Assembly (NCBI GenBank): GCA_016183655.1
Contig: JACPEH010000008.1
Coordinates: 474,906-538,905 of the forward strand
Direction: 5' to 3'
Length of the DNA stretch: 64,000 nucleotides
Source: Rhodocyclales bacterium
GTDB lineage: Bacteria > Pseudomonadota > Gammaproteobacteria > Burkholderiales > Rhodocyclaceae
Position numbers and translations under genes: made by a program. Numbering within the stretch: the first letter of the stretch is position 1; every line of letters begins with the position of its first letter. The notes under the pieces are model-generated. The model did no database searches. It was not told the origin of the DNA and was given only the letters and a program-made list of their open reading frames with translations. Positions 44,501 through 53,329 of this stretch are shown here, piece after piece.

Positions 44501-46061
44501 CGGGTCGAACGACGGGCTGCTGCACGCCATCAAGGGGGGCACCACCGATTCCGACGGCAACGAACTGTGGGCGTTCATCCCGGAAGAGTTCGTCAGCTAC
44601 AGCAAGCTGTCCCGCCTGTACCTGAACGAGCCGCAGGTCCGCTTCCCCAACCTGCTGTGCGGCATCACCCCCGCACCCACCCAGCGCGATTACTTCTGGG
44701 ACGGCGTGATGAGCGGCTACCAGACGCCGGACGGCACTGCCGACACTGCGCCGACAAAATCGCTGCTCTTCGCGACAATGCGCCGCGGCGGACGGGCGGT
44801 GTATGCGCTCAACGTCACCGACCCGGCCAATCCCCGATTCCAGTGGCGGATTACCAATACCTCGACTGGCTACTCGGACCTCGGCCAGACCTGGTCGGAA
44901 GTGAAGCCGATCCGTTTGAAGGGCGTCGAAAGCGGCAGCGGCGTGACCAAGCAGGCGGTCGTCTTTGGTGCCGGTAACGACGCGACCGAGGAAGATAAGC
45001 CGTCGGGCAGCGTCCGCAGCCCGACCATGGGGCGCGGCGTCTACGTCGCCGACATGGAGACCGGCGCGCTGCTCGCCTTCCTGCAGCCGCCGGCCGGCGT
45101 CAAGAAATACAGTTTCGCTGCCGACGTGACGCCGGTGGATGTCGATGGCGATGGCAACGTCGACCGCATCTATGCGGTCGATACCGGCGGCAACCTGTTC
45201 CGCTTCGATGCCGACCAGACCGCGGCGCCGGGAACGACGTGGACGACCTACCATCTCGCCAAGCTGGGTGACGTCGACGACAACGGCGGCACCGACGCCC
45301 GCAAGTTCCTCTTCGCTCCGGCGGTCGCCCCCACGCTGGACATCGCCACCGGGCAGGCCGCGTACTTTGTGGCGATGGGCAGCGGTGACCGGGAGAAACC
45401 CCTGAAGCATCCGGTCACGGCCACCTGCCCGGCCTACTACGGCGGCAGCGGCACCTTTGGTGCGGCGGTTCAGGACCGCTTCTACAGTATTCTGGACAAA
45501 ATCCAGATTGGTGCCGATCCGACGACGGTCAACGCCAGCCCGATTGTCGAGAGCAATCTCCTCGAGGTTAACGCAAACCCCAACTCGCTCGTCGCATTCG
45601 ATATGGGATCAACGGCGAAAGGCTGGTACATCACGCTCAAAAACGAAACCGACGCGACGACGACGCTCGACGAGGAAAAGACGGTCAATTCGCCCCAGGT
45701 CGTAGGCGGCGTGATGTTCTTCGCCACGAATACGCCGCAGAAGCCCGACATCTCGCAGGGCATCTGCAGCAACCTCGGCCAGGCGCTGGGCTACGCGGTC
45801 GACCCCTATACCGGCCTGCCGGCCTTCAACCGGGACAACACCTCGGGGACGACCAAGGCCATCAACTACGCAGCCACGCTGACCGGCGGCGGCCTGTCGC
45901 CAACCGTCACCTCGGGCGTTGTCATGATTGGCGGTAAACCCTACTACGGGGTCATAGGCACCTGCAGTGGCTCCGAGTGTGGCCCGACTTCGGCAGGAAG
46001 GGTCACGCAAAACCCGCCGGGGACGCGCAAGAAGGTTTACTGGTTCTACCGCGCCGACTGA
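41574..46061 (+). CDS. pilY1: PilY1 pilus tip adhesin, copy 1: calcium loop present, altered MIDAS, Ig-like insert
   Basis: 1495 residues. Signal peptide ending near ISFA. The von Willebrand A-like domain starts TNVVIFLDNSANWSN: the MIDAS DxSxS reads D48-x-S50-x-N52. Residues ~550-920 (nt 43240-44330) hold repeated beta-rich modules with HGFAVGDTLTITGAS and GGYAVGDTLLISGGS, as in tail-fibre or adhesin repeats. The C-terminal propeller begins HADVLHSRPLMFNYGSS and has the calcium loop DVDGDGNVD (1189-1197). GAGGAG precedes the start. Last gene of cluster 1. Confidence 0.93.
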   Translation: MMSLKTISRAVVGALFAAASISFADDIDLYVGGEQVTGAETNVVIFLDNSANWSNASGWPATQGEAELDALKAVIDTLNDSINVGVMMHTRTGSTSGAYMRFAVRPMNATNRAKLKEVFDDIKSTAPNAPQDKVAQSADGDHAIEEVFRYFNSKALGFTDARDTKEDYTNNTAYYDAGGGVSAALDSKANPASTLGTHAYATSTSTTYSGPASANAGCAKNYLVWIGNTSLDGSTDASRLTAAATLIGETASTTQISVTGNSQPGSVMIDEWARFMYQYGVPTTIDDPARPDHKKMNKIITYAVDTFPADPAPSACIGDTTGGAQQIGQHYVMQSVATAGGGKCYPAANTSQLSVALAKIFSEIQAVNSVFASASLPVSVNTQGTFENQIYIGMFRPDSGARPRWQGNLKEYKFARYCDENSNGKVDSGEAIADNVTNPTCSSTDKLKLFLADRNNNPAVDQRTTAEGGTGFIDLNAISHWTTEQSPGFWSFFPDPIAGTDDSPDGPLVERGGAAFKLRNQFASGRSLYTCLGTCLSGAAGTSLNTQTFTTANTTITGMLNPGGKSVTLARSGNTVTATSSTAHGFAVGDTLTITGASTPAEYLGAKTIVSVPTSTTFTFGVTETPLDDTGNAKVSVAQGSFALTDIDVTVSNWTTGDATATSQTNPGGYAVGDTLLISGGSQSYVNSASGGATITATGGGTFSYALTVPVPVSPATTAGVNSIGGTDRNSASVQRQENLVVVDAGSRVDNVITPGSTTVTLKNVVPTDYNVVGRTIEQEGTDCNNLVAGWAPVPTTGNDKQRYFCFRLFTLTNSTATAQKILDPQAVNITRPLGSQVATATLKDAASPNLSGSTLTISGSVGYDGAWALGGAYPGGDPAGAGTFAIAADGRSFTFGPITLSPGAPSGTYTATPGLATTTVAAANLINWVRGMDVVNDENQNSSFTDVRASIHADVLHSRPLMFNYGSSTGVVGYYGSNDGLLHAIKGGTTDSDGNELWAFIPEEFVSYSKLSRLYLNEPQVRFPNLLCGITPAPTQRDYFWDGVMSGYQTPDGTADTAPTKSLLFATMRRGGRAVYALNVTDPANPRFQWRITNTSTGYSDLGQTWSEVKPIRLKGVESGSGVTKQAVVFGAGNDATEEDKPSGSVRSPTMGRGVYVADMETGALLAFLQPPAGVKKYSFAADVTPVDVDGDGNVDRIYAVDTGGNLFRFDADQTAAPGTTWTTYHLAKLGDVDDNGGTDARKFLFAPAVAPTLDIATGQAAYFVAMGSGDREKPLKHPVTATCPAYYGGSGTFGAAVQDRFYSILDKIQIGADPTTVNASPIVESNLLEVNANPNSLVAFDMGSTAKGWYITLKNETDATTTLDEEKTVNSPQVVGGVMFFATNTPQKPDISQGICSNLGQALGYAVDPYTGLPAFNRDNTSGTTKAINYAATLTGGGLSPTVTSGVVMIGGKPYYGVIGTCSGSECGPTSAGRVTQNPPGTRKKVYWFYRAD

Positions 46062-46083
46062 CGTCCCTTCTCGCCCACCGCAA

Positions 46084-46121
46084 ACAACGGCTGCCTCGAC
46101 CCCGGGGCAGCCGTTGTTTTT
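46084..46121 (+). terminator. terminator of pilin cluster 1
   Basis: ACAACGGCTGCC, loop, GGCAGCCGTTGT followed by TTTT: 12-bp arms, ~22 nt after the pilY1 stop. Confidence 0.88.
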
Positions 46122-46182
46122 GGCGTGTCGCCGCCACGAAAGAGGGACAACCTAGGGCGCGAGCACCAGTTTCGCAAGTGTG

Positions 46183-46219
46183 GAAAAGCAAAAGGGCCCT
46201 CGGATAACCGAGAGCCCTT
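46183..46219 (-). terminator. terminator of tRNA-Thr
   Basis: Minus strand AAGGGCTCTCGG-TTAT-CCGAGGGCCCTT followed by TTGCTTTTCC; one mismatch in a 12-bp stem. It begins 9 nt downstream of the encoded CCA. Confidence 0.78.
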
Positions 46220-46227
46220 GTAGATAC

Positions 46228-46303
<76 letters not shown>

Positions 46304-46314
46304 AGCGGAGGCGG

Positions 46315-46323
46315 ATTATAGCA
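46315..46323 (-). promoter_or_regulatory. extended -10 promoter for tRNA-Thr
   Basis: TGCTATAAT on the minus strand; predicted start ~46308, 5 nt before the mature tRNA 5' end. The -35 region is weak. Confidence 0.6.
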
Positions 46324-46350
46324 GTTTTCTGCCGAATGAAAGAACGGCGA

Positions 46351-46989
46351 TCAGCGTACTTCAAATTCCACGAGAACCTTCATTCGCGATTTCACCGGCC
46401 GATCGTCCTTGATCCCCGGACGCATCTTCGCATTGCGGAATACTTCCGCCAGCGCTTCGGCAATTTCCGACGGCACGTCGGCCGAATCGATGTCAACGTG
46501 ATCCACCGCCCCTGAGGCACCGACATACATCACCAGCACCACCTGCCCCTTGTCCTTGTTCATCCCTTGCGGATCGTCGAGACCGATGATGATCGGATGC
46601 TCCGGGGTGGGACGAACATCCAGTACATCTCCGGAGAAATAAGCATCGCGGTCAAAACCGCGCGGCAACGAAGCCGGCAGGACCGGCAACGGCGATACGG
46701 CCGCAGAATCATCGCGAGCAGCGGCGTCGACCGGCACACCAGGATCGGGAGCCCGGATCTCCTGATGCCTTTCCTGAGCGACGACAAGCGACTCCATTGT
46801 CGGAGGCTGCTCGGCTACCGGATTATGGACGGTTGCCGGCGATGATTCGAGAAGGCGCAGCCGCACCTCGATCCGCCCGCTACCCGCCCCCAAACGGGAC
46901 GCCCCTCCGGGCGCAAACCCCGGCAACCACAACAGCAGCAGGTGCAGTGCGGCGGACAGTAGCAGATAACAGCCCAGACGTTTCGTCAT
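46351..46989 (-). CDS. TonB-like energy transducer, orphan
   Basis: 212 residues. N-terminal anchor MTKRLGCYLLLSAALHLLLL, a Pro/Ala-rich spacer, and a C-terminal TonB_C-like domain (KGQVVLVMYVGASGAVDHVD...EVFRNAKMRPG). No exbB/exbD or receptor gene is nearby. It lies 12 nt after the terminator hairpin of pilin cluster 2, so transcription depends on read-through or an unseen promoter. No good ribosome-binding site precedes the ATG; a TTG at 46995 is an alternative start. Confidence 0.75.
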   Translation of the reverse strand: MTKRLGCYLLLSAALHLLLLWLPGFAPGGASRLGAGSGRIEVRLRLLESSPATVHNPVAEQPPTMESLVVAQERHQEIRAPDPGVPVDAAARDDSAAVSPLPVLPASLPRGFDRDAYFSGDVLDVRPTPEHPIIIGLDDPQGMNKDKGQVVLVMYVGASGAVDHVDIDSADVPSEIAEALAEVFRNAKMRPGIKDDRPVKSRMKVLVEFEVR

Positions 46990-46993
46990 CGTC

Positions 46994-47030
46994 AAAAGAA
47001 AACGGCCTCTCGTCACCAACGAGAGGCCGT
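46994..47030 (-). terminator. terminator of pilin cluster 2
   Basis: Minus strand ACGGCCTCTCGT-TGGTG-ACGAGAGGCCGT then TTTTCTTTTG: 12-bp arms and a T-rich tail, ~28 nt after pilY1 copy 2. Confidence 0.9.
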
Positions 47031-47057
47031 CGCGGCTCCATTGGCCCTCATTCCGAC

Positions 47058-50000
47058 TCAGTCGGGAATTTCCCGCCACGAGGTACGCCAAGCCTTGAGT
47101 GAAGAACTCGGCTGACCTCCGCTATCTACATAGACCTGCCCCGACGAATCAGTGACGATGGTCACCAGCTTCCCGTTCAGGAGACGGACCATCTTGATGC
47201 CGACCACCAACGCATTGCCGCTGAGGCGGATGGCCACGGCACCATCGACCGCGGTACTCATCGAAAGCCCCGTATTGAGGTCGATAGAATACAGGAACGA
47301 GTAGCCGCCGGCATTGCAGACGTTCGCATCGGGCACGTTGGCGGCCACTTTCCACAGGTTGAAGGCCACCTGTGAATTGACGCTGACCCGCTCGCCCGGC
47401 GAGGAATTGCCCGGATTAAGATCCATGTACCAGCCATCCTTGGTCGCCCAGTCCATGGCCGAGCCACTCACAGTCCGGATCGTCTGGCCACCGCCGCCCG
47501 TGGTCTGGGCCAGCGTACGCCCGACCATCGTCGCCCCGCGCACGTCGGCGATGCCCGTCGCACCCAGGCTATCCTTCAGCGCATAGATCGTGTTTTGCGA
47601 CGTATCCGACGAGTCGGTCGTCCCCAGGTAGCGCCCGGTCGCGATCAACACGGCGTTGTAGCTGGCATTCGACACTTTGACCGTATTCATCTCCGGCCGG
47701 ATGGTCACCGGCTGCGGCACACCGGTACTGGTCTTCAGCTGCGCAAGCAAGGTCGCTTCCTTGCCGGCAGATGCGTAGTTGTCGTCGAAATCAATGCGCC
47801 AGACGTTGCCCAGCAGGTCTGCGCCATAAGCACGACTGGCGATGGCGATGCTGCCGTTGTCGAGGTGGAAATTCAGTTGCCCGAGACCGCTGGGAGTCGT
47901 CGTCGTTCCCGCCGGGGTCGTGGCAGCCGTATAGGTCGGGATCAGATCCTGTAGCGCACCGGTGATCGGGTCGAGCACGAAAACATGACCGTTGCCATCG
48001 CTGTTGGCGGTCGCAGAGGGACAACCGCCGGAGGGAATGTTGTTGTAGCCCGAGGCAAACATTACGACCCAGCTACCATCCTTGCGGCGTGCAATCTGCG
48101 GCACGCTGAAGCTGTAGCCGAGCTTCTCGTGGCTGAACTCCCACAGGCCCTTGGGGTTGGTCGGGTCGGTAACGTCGAGGGCGTAGTAGCCGCAGCCCCC
48201 CTTGTTCAGGCCGCCGACGAGAATCGTCCGCCAGTTGGCCTCGTCGTCGCAACCGGTTGCACTCGACGAGGTGCAGACATCGGCCACGACCGGCGGGCCG
48301 TCAACGAAGTACTCGTGGTTGTTGGCGTAGCTGCGATCGGCAAGCTTCCAGAGATTCGGCATGACGAAGGACGGCACGAAGGCCCAGCGCTCGGTACCGT
48401 CGTCGGCATTGAATGCGTGCAGCATGCCATCGTTGGCAGCCACGTAAAGAGTGGCCGCACGGTTGGCCTGCGCGATCTTGAATTCGCCGTAGGTTGCATC
48501 GTAATCGTCATAGGTATGGCTGGGCACCTTCTGGTAGACGGGTACGGCATTGACGATATCGCCGAGAACGTGTTCCCGTGCGCGGTAATAGGGATTGGCG
48601 TTCGAATTCTCGCTCTCGTAGGTTCCCTGCCCGCGCAGGTACTTGACCAGATTGTCGCCGGCGCTGGCATTCGTTTTCTGCGTCGCGGTCAGGTCGCCGG
48701 CATCAACGCCGCACTGGTCGGGCTCCGGGCTCTTCGCGCAGAAGCTGTCGAAGTACGTGTTCTTGCCGTCGGCGGTCAGGTTGTCATAAGTGAACTCGCG
48801 CAGCTTGTTGGCCCCGGTGGCACTGAAATACTTGATCACCCGGCCATCCAGGCCCGCTCCGGCAGCGCTGACCTTCGTATCCAGCACATCCCGCGCCAGC
48901 CACGACCCACTTGCGGACAGGGCTCCGGTATTCGGGTCGATGGTCAGCTTCTTGACTTCGCCGTCCCAGACCACGGTACGGTAAAGGGCAACGAAGACGC
49001 CGTTGTTTCCCAAGGTCGGTTGCAGGGTCGACGTTGCTGCCGCCGACGACGAGCCCGTGCGAGCCGAAATCCCGGCCAGCGCCGAGCGGATGCCTTCGGA
49101 GAGGTTGTCGGCATTGGAAGCGCTGTAGTACGTGCCTCGGCCGTTCACCGCCGCATGCCAGAGATCGTCGATGCGCTGCCCACCGCTGTTATCGATCGGG
49201 TCAGGCCAGGTTGCGCCCCCCCCCTTGATGTCGTAGTACTGGGTGGTCGTCGCGTCGGCATCCTTGGCCGCCGTCTCGTAGTCACGCTCATAGAGGATGG
49301 TGCCATTCGCGCCCAGGCCGATCGTGAATGTCGTCATGTGCTGCTGCTGGTTAACGTCCTTGCCGGCACCGAGCACATTGTTCTCGCACAGACCGCTGTA
49401 GGTCGTGCCGCCGATCGTGTTGCTGCAATTGCCGAGCCCCCCCGTACGCAGGTCGGTCGTGTAGTAGTAGTAGGCGATATCGCCCAGCGTATCGGCGACG
49501 TTGTTGCCGTCACGATAGGGCAGTGACGCGGACGTCGCCGAGCCGGCGCTATAGCCGGCAAACGCGGTCGCCGAGAACGTCCGGTGCTTCCCGCCGCTGT
49601 CCTTCACCACGGTGTAGGCAGGCGTCGTCGTCAACGCCCCGGCCACAGCCGGAGCGACGATGGTCAGCTCGTTCGGGCCACCGTTGAAGCTTGCCGAAAA
49701 ACCGGTCGTCCCGGTGCGGTTGTTGATACTGGTCGCGACGGCATTGCCGATCGTATCGCCATTGGTACTGCAGGAAGCAGGTACCGATGCCGCATCGAGG
49801 AGTTCGATCGGCCCGCTGCCGGTATTGACGGTGATGCTGGTGAAACGGTAGCAACTGTTCGTACCGCTGCCGCTCTGCCCACTCCAGGTGATCGTCGCCG
49901 ATGCCGGCACCGCCGCTACGGGCCCGCCGTCGACGTTGCCGACATTGGTCGCCCCATCGATCTGGTAGGGACCGTACGAACTCGTTTCGTAGTCGGTGTT

Positions 50001-50990
50001 CCAGTAGCCGTCCGTCGACAGGATCGCGAAGTTCTGCTGGCAGGAATACTGCACCGGGTCCCAGCCGGCGATTTTCCCGGCATACATGCGGCCAGCCCGA
50101 GCCAGCGCAGCGCGTAATGGCGTCCAGCCGGCGGAGCGATTCTCCAGGAGACGCGTGAAGAAGTCGGTGCGATGCGTACCGGTAAAATCATCGATCTTCA
50201 GATCACTGTTCGGCATCGAGGCGCCGCCCGCCGAACCGCTCTCCTTGCTGGCAATAAAGAAAAGACCGATACGGTACTTGTCGGAAAGGTCGGCAAAGGC
50301 CTCCGCCGTCGCCGCCTTCATCATATAGGCGCGCTTACGGTAATAGCTGTACCAATTGGCATAGTTCGTCTGCGCGGCAGCGCTGCCGTTCGCGCCGGTC
50401 GGCGCAGCGATGTCGGCGGAACTGACTACCGCACTGTACTTGGCGTCGGCGAGGCAGGACGTCTTGGTCAGATCGCCGGCGGCGATTGGGGTAGTGTAGT
50501 AATACTTCGGGTTGGCGGTGGTCCGCAGGTTCGCCGTGTCGGAAAGATCCCTCGTGCCATTGGACGTATTGTTACCGCCGTACGTATAGCCCGGAATCGG
50601 AAAATAGCCGTCGAACTTGGCGGCCGTAAAACTGGCATCGGGATAGCGCGTCACGCCATCCGAGTAGACCGTGCCGCCAGGCTTGTAGGGCGGTTTGTAG
50701 GTGAAGGTCGGATTGTAGGCCAGCGTGTTGTACCTGTACCAGCCCCAGCATTTGTCGCTACGGTGACTATTGTTGCCACCGGGCATGTTCTCATCGTCCA
50801 TCGACCCCGAGTCGTCGACGATGAAGGCGAGATTCGGCTTGACCGTCGCCGCCGTGCTCACGCCATTGGCCAGCGGCCCGTTGGCCAGATCCGTCGGCGC
50901 CGGAAGCGCTACGGGAACCAGAACGACCGCCCCGGCGATCACCAATGCCAGCCGCTTGAGCTGAAGAGACAAGACCGTGCGCGATTTCAT
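47058..50990 (-). CDS. pilY1: PilY1 pilus tip adhesin, copy 2: canonical MIDAS, no calcium loop
   Basis: 1310 residues starting MKSRTVLSLQLKRLALVIAG (signal peptide). The von Willebrand A domain has a perfect MIDAS, NLAFIVDDSGSMDDENMPGG (D59-x-S61-x-S63). A ~135-residue beta-rich block (about residues 355-490) interrupts that domain. The propeller begins VLGDIVNAVPVYQKVPSHTY with LHAFNADDGTERWAFVPSF. Where copy 1 has the DxDxDxxxD calcium loop, this copy reads LDNGSIAIASRAYGADLLGN, with no acidic loop. GGAG precedes the ATG. Last gene of cluster 2. Confidence 0.93.
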   Translation of the reverse strand: MKSRTVLSLQLKRLALVIAGAVVLVPVALPAPTDLANGPLANGVSTAATVKPNLAFIVDDSGSMDDENMPGGNNSHRSDKCWGWYRYNTLAYNPTFTYKPPYKPGGTVYSDGVTRYPDASFTAAKFDGYFPIPGYTYGGNNTSNGTRDLSDTANLRTTANPKYYYTTPIAAGDLTKTSCLADAKYSAVVSSADIAAPTGANGSAAAQTNYANWYSYYRKRAYMMKAATAEAFADLSDKYRIGLFFIASKESGSAGGASMPNSDLKIDDFTGTHRTDFFTRLLENRSAGWTPLRAALARAGRMYAGKIAGWDPVQYSCQQNFAILSTDGYWNTDYETSSYGPYQIDGATNVGNVDGGPVAAVPASATITWSGQSGSGTNSCYRFTSITVNTGSGPIELLDAASVPASCSTNGDTIGNAVATSINNRTGTTGFSASFNGGPNELTIVAPAVAGALTTTPAYTVVKDSGGKHRTFSATAFAGYSAGSATSASLPYRDGNNVADTLGDIAYYYYTTDLRTGGLGNCSNTIGGTTYSGLCENNVLGAGKDVNQQQHMTTFTIGLGANGTILYERDYETAAKDADATTTQYYDIKGGGATWPDPIDNSGGQRIDDLWHAAVNGRGTYYSASNADNLSEGIRSALAGISARTGSSSAAATSTLQPTLGNNGVFVALYRTVVWDGEVKKLTIDPNTGALSASGSWLARDVLDTKVSAAGAGLDGRVIKYFSATGANKLREFTYDNLTADGKNTYFDSFCAKSPEPDQCGVDAGDLTATQKTNASAGDNLVKYLRGQGTYESENSNANPYYRAREHVLGDIVNAVPVYQKVPSHTYDDYDATYGEFKIAQANRAATLYVAANDGMLHAFNADDGTERWAFVPSFVMPNLWKLADRSYANNHEYFVDGPPVVADVCTSSSATGCDDEANWRTILVGGLNKGGCGYYALDVTDPTNPKGLWEFSHEKLGYSFSVPQIARRKDGSWVVMFASGYNNIPSGGCPSATANSDGNGHVFVLDPITGALQDLIPTYTAATTPAGTTTTPSGLGQLNFHLDNGSIAIASRAYGADLLGNVWRIDFDDNYASAGKEATLLAQLKTSTGVPQPVTIRPEMNTVKVSNASYNAVLIATGRYLGTTDSSDTSQNTIYALKDSLGATGIADVRGATMVGRTLAQTTGGGGQTIRTVSGSAMDWATKDGWYMDLNPGNSSPGERVSVNSQVAFNLWKVAANVPDANVCNAGGYSFLYSIDLNTGLSMSTAVDGAVAIRLSGNALVVGIKMVRLLNGKLVTIVTDSSGQVYVDSGGQPSSSLKAWRTSWREIPD

Positions 50991-51004
50991 GGAGCACTCC
51001 ATTT

Positions 51005-51727
51005 CTACGACGACTCGGCGACGCTGAGGTAGGTTTCGGTGTAACTGACGGTATTGCGCGGACCGCGCGAGCGCACAACGATGCGGAACACCAGCGCGGA
51101 AAAGCCGCTGCCTCCGCCGGCGCTGGTCAATACCGTGTGGCGGCCGTAATCCAGCCCTCCCTTGTTGATTTGCCGGGTCGACAGGATCATGTTGGTCGGC
51201 CGCGCGCAATTGTTGCCGACGGCCGCGGGATCGCCAGTCGCGTTGCACATTCGCGTCACGACATAGCTGGTCGTGTAGCCGTTTGCCGACACCGCGGGCG
51301 AGGCCTTGATGCAGGCGGCGAAGGAGCCGCTCGTGGCATAGGCGCAGTTGTTGTTGTCCCAGTCGACGAGGATTCGCGTTGCCGCGGTCGAATGACCGGA
51401 AATATCCAGGCCATCCAGGCTGGTCGCATAGTAAGCCCCGGTCGGGTCCTGCGCCGTACAGCCGCTCGCGCAGCGGCTGTCGTAAAGGTCGGTCGGCGCC
51501 ACGCTGAGCCGCCCGGTCAGCCACACCGACGCATTCTCGACGGCATTGTCAGCCGACGCCGTCGTCCCCTGCTTGAAGCCCAGGTTGCCGAGTACCAGCG
51601 TACTGGTATCGACGGAGCGGATCAGCACGACGGTCGCCAGCGAAATCGACACCAGCGCGATGAGCACGATCATCAACGTCAAGCCGCGCTGCCTGCGTGC
51701 CAGGCGATCGGCAATTACAGTGCGCAT
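51005..51727 (-). CDS. pilX: PilX family minor pilin, cluster 2
   Basis: 240 residues; site ARRQRG/LTLMIVLIALVSISLA, lacking Glu5 as expected for PilX. Then LGNLGFKQGTTASADNAVEN. Overlaps pilW by 13 nt. Confidence 0.9.
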   Translation of the reverse strand: MRTVIADRLARRQRGLTLMIVLIALVSISLATVVLIRSVDTSTLVLGNLGFKQGTTASADNAVENASVWLTGRLSVAPTDLYDSRCASGCTAQDPTGAYYATSLDGLDISGHSTAATRILVDWDNNNCAYATSGSFAACIKASPAVSANGYTTSYVVTRMCNATGDPAAVGNNCARPTNMILSTRQINKGGLDYGRHTVLTSAGGGSGFSALVFRIVVRSRGPRNTVSYTETYLSVAESS

Positions 51728-52875
51728 GCTGAGTTCCCCGTTTTCTGGAGCCAGACAAGATTGCGAACCGGGATGGTGCTTTCGAACACCCGGTAGCGGT
51801 AGCGCTGCCAGTCGGTGCCGGTCATGTCCAGCTTGATCGCCACCCCGCCCGTAACGGAACCGGGGTTTGGGCGCCAGCAGACCACGGCCGGATTCGGACT
51901 CGCGGTGTTGCACTTGCCGGCGCCAGCCAGGTCAGCCTCGTTCAGGGTGACGATATCCTTTTCGGCGATCTGGCTGCGGGCGACGAGGGCGACGCGCACG
52001 GCCCGCAACTGCTGCCACTGGGCAGGCGTCGTCGGCTGCGTGACCTCCCACGTATCGACCGTGCAATCGTTGTTGGTGTCCTTTCCATAGACCGCCTGCA
52101 TCTGCACGATCTGGGAAAATATGTCCTGCGCGGGGGCGGCGCCCTGCTTCAGGCGCAGGTTATTGCCGTTGATATCGTAGGTGTGGTCGAGCAAGCGACC
52201 GAGGTTAACGAGGTAGGAATTCTCGGGATACCCGGTATCAGGGAAAATGGCCTGCCCGCCCGGATGATTCCATTCGCTCTGGCCTGGGCTGTGCAGAACC
52301 TGGTTCTGCCCCTGGCCACCACCACCGCCACCACCGCTCTCATCCTTGGTCACCTGAAACAGCGAACACCAATTGGTGGCCGACGGCAGCTCGGGCACCG
52401 CCACCATCAAGTCGTCCTTCTGGATGCCGACATCGGATTCGACGAAAAAATTGGCCGCAGATTTCGCATGGTCAGCAGTTACCCGCGTCGGCAGGGAAAT
52501 GCCGTCCTTGTCGCTGGCGAGCACGCGGATCTTATCGGGCGCACCATCAACGCCATCGGTGATCATGAGCGGCGACAGGGTCAGGGTCTGCGTCGGACTG
52601 CCGCCGTATTTCATGCGAATTTCGCAGCCGAGCACGCCAATCACCGTGGTCAGCCCGTAGCCTGAGCTTTTCACATCCCGTTCGACGGTATACAAGGCCA
52701 GGGCACCATTCACGGTCGTGTCCGATCCGCTGGTCACCGAGCGCTTACGCTCTTCGGAAACCGCCATGACCTGACCGACCACGACCACCGTGATCAGGCC
52801 AACGAACATTGCCACCAGCAATTCGACCAGCGAAAACCCGGATGACCTCCGGCGCAATTCGAGATGTTTGCGCAT
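51715..52875 (-). CDS. pilW: PilW family minor pilin, cluster 2
   Basis: 386 residues; site RSSG/FSLVELLVAMFVGLITVV with Glu5, then SEERKRSVTSGSD. A Gly-rich linker DESGGGGGGGQGQNQ sits mid-protein. Belongs with the PilVWX-FimT set. Confidence 0.92.
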   Translation of the reverse strand: MRKHLELRRRSSGFSLVELLVAMFVGLITVVVVGQVMAVSEERKRSVTSGSDTTVNGALALYTVERDVKSSGYGLTTVIGVLGCEIRMKYGGSPTQTLTLSPLMITDGVDGAPDKIRVLASDKDGISLPTRVTADHAKSAANFFVESDVGIQKDDLMVAVPELPSATNWCSLFQVTKDESGGGGGGGQGQNQVLHSPGQSEWNHPGGQAIFPDTGYPENSYLVNLGRLLDHTYDINGNNLRLKQGAAPAQDIFSQIVQMQAVYGKDTNNDCTVDTWEVTQPTTPAQWQQLRAVRVALVARSQIAEKDIVTLNEADLAGAGKCNTASPNPAVVCWRPNPGSVTGGVAIKLDMTGTDWQRYRYRVFESTIPVRNLVWLQKTGNSACAL

Positions 52876-52885
52876 GTCGCCCCCG

Positions 52886-53317
52886 CTAGCTCACCACGTT
52901 CGCCGAAAGAACATAGTTGTGCGGCACGCCGACACCCGGAGTCCGCCAGGTTACGGTGATCGTCACCGCGGTGCCGTTCAGCGTGACGCTGGCGCCTCCC
53001 CCCGGCAGTTGCTTACCGACCTTTGTCAGCCAGTCCGAACACGGGTTAAAGGTCGTCTGCGTGCAACTGCTCCCGCTGATCGCATACTTCGCCAGATTGG
53101 TCTGGTCGATCCACATCTGACCGAGCAACTGGTTGGCGAGAAAGGACGCCTCGGCGCGATACTTGGCGTCAGTGAGGTTGGCGCTCATCGAGCCCTGCAG
53201 GCCAATCAGGCCGAGAATGCCCAACGACAGCAGAAGCACGGAGATCAGCGCTTCGATCAGGGCGATGCCTGATTCTCCGTGAGGAGCGCCAAGGCGCGTA
53301 CGTGAGGTAGCTTTCAT
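52886..53317 (-). CDS. pilV: type IV pilus modification protein PilV, cluster 2
   Basis: 143 residues; site GESG/IALIEALISVLLLSLGIL, then GLIGLQGSMSANLTDAKYRA, typical PilV. Ten nt upstream of pilW. Confidence 0.92.
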   Translation of the reverse strand: MKATSRTRLGAPHGESGIALIEALISVLLLSLGILGLIGLQGSMSANLTDAKYRAEASFLANQLLGQMWIDQTNLAKYAISGSSCTQTTFNPCSDWLTKVGKQLPGGGASVTLNGTAVTITVTWRTPGVGVPHNYVLSANVVS

Positions 53318-53329
53318 TGCGGTTCTTCC

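Noticed and set aside
43857..45410. 517-codon minus-strand frame inside pilY1 copy 1
   Set aside because: Antisense shadow; PilY1 propeller motifs are clearly on the plus strand.
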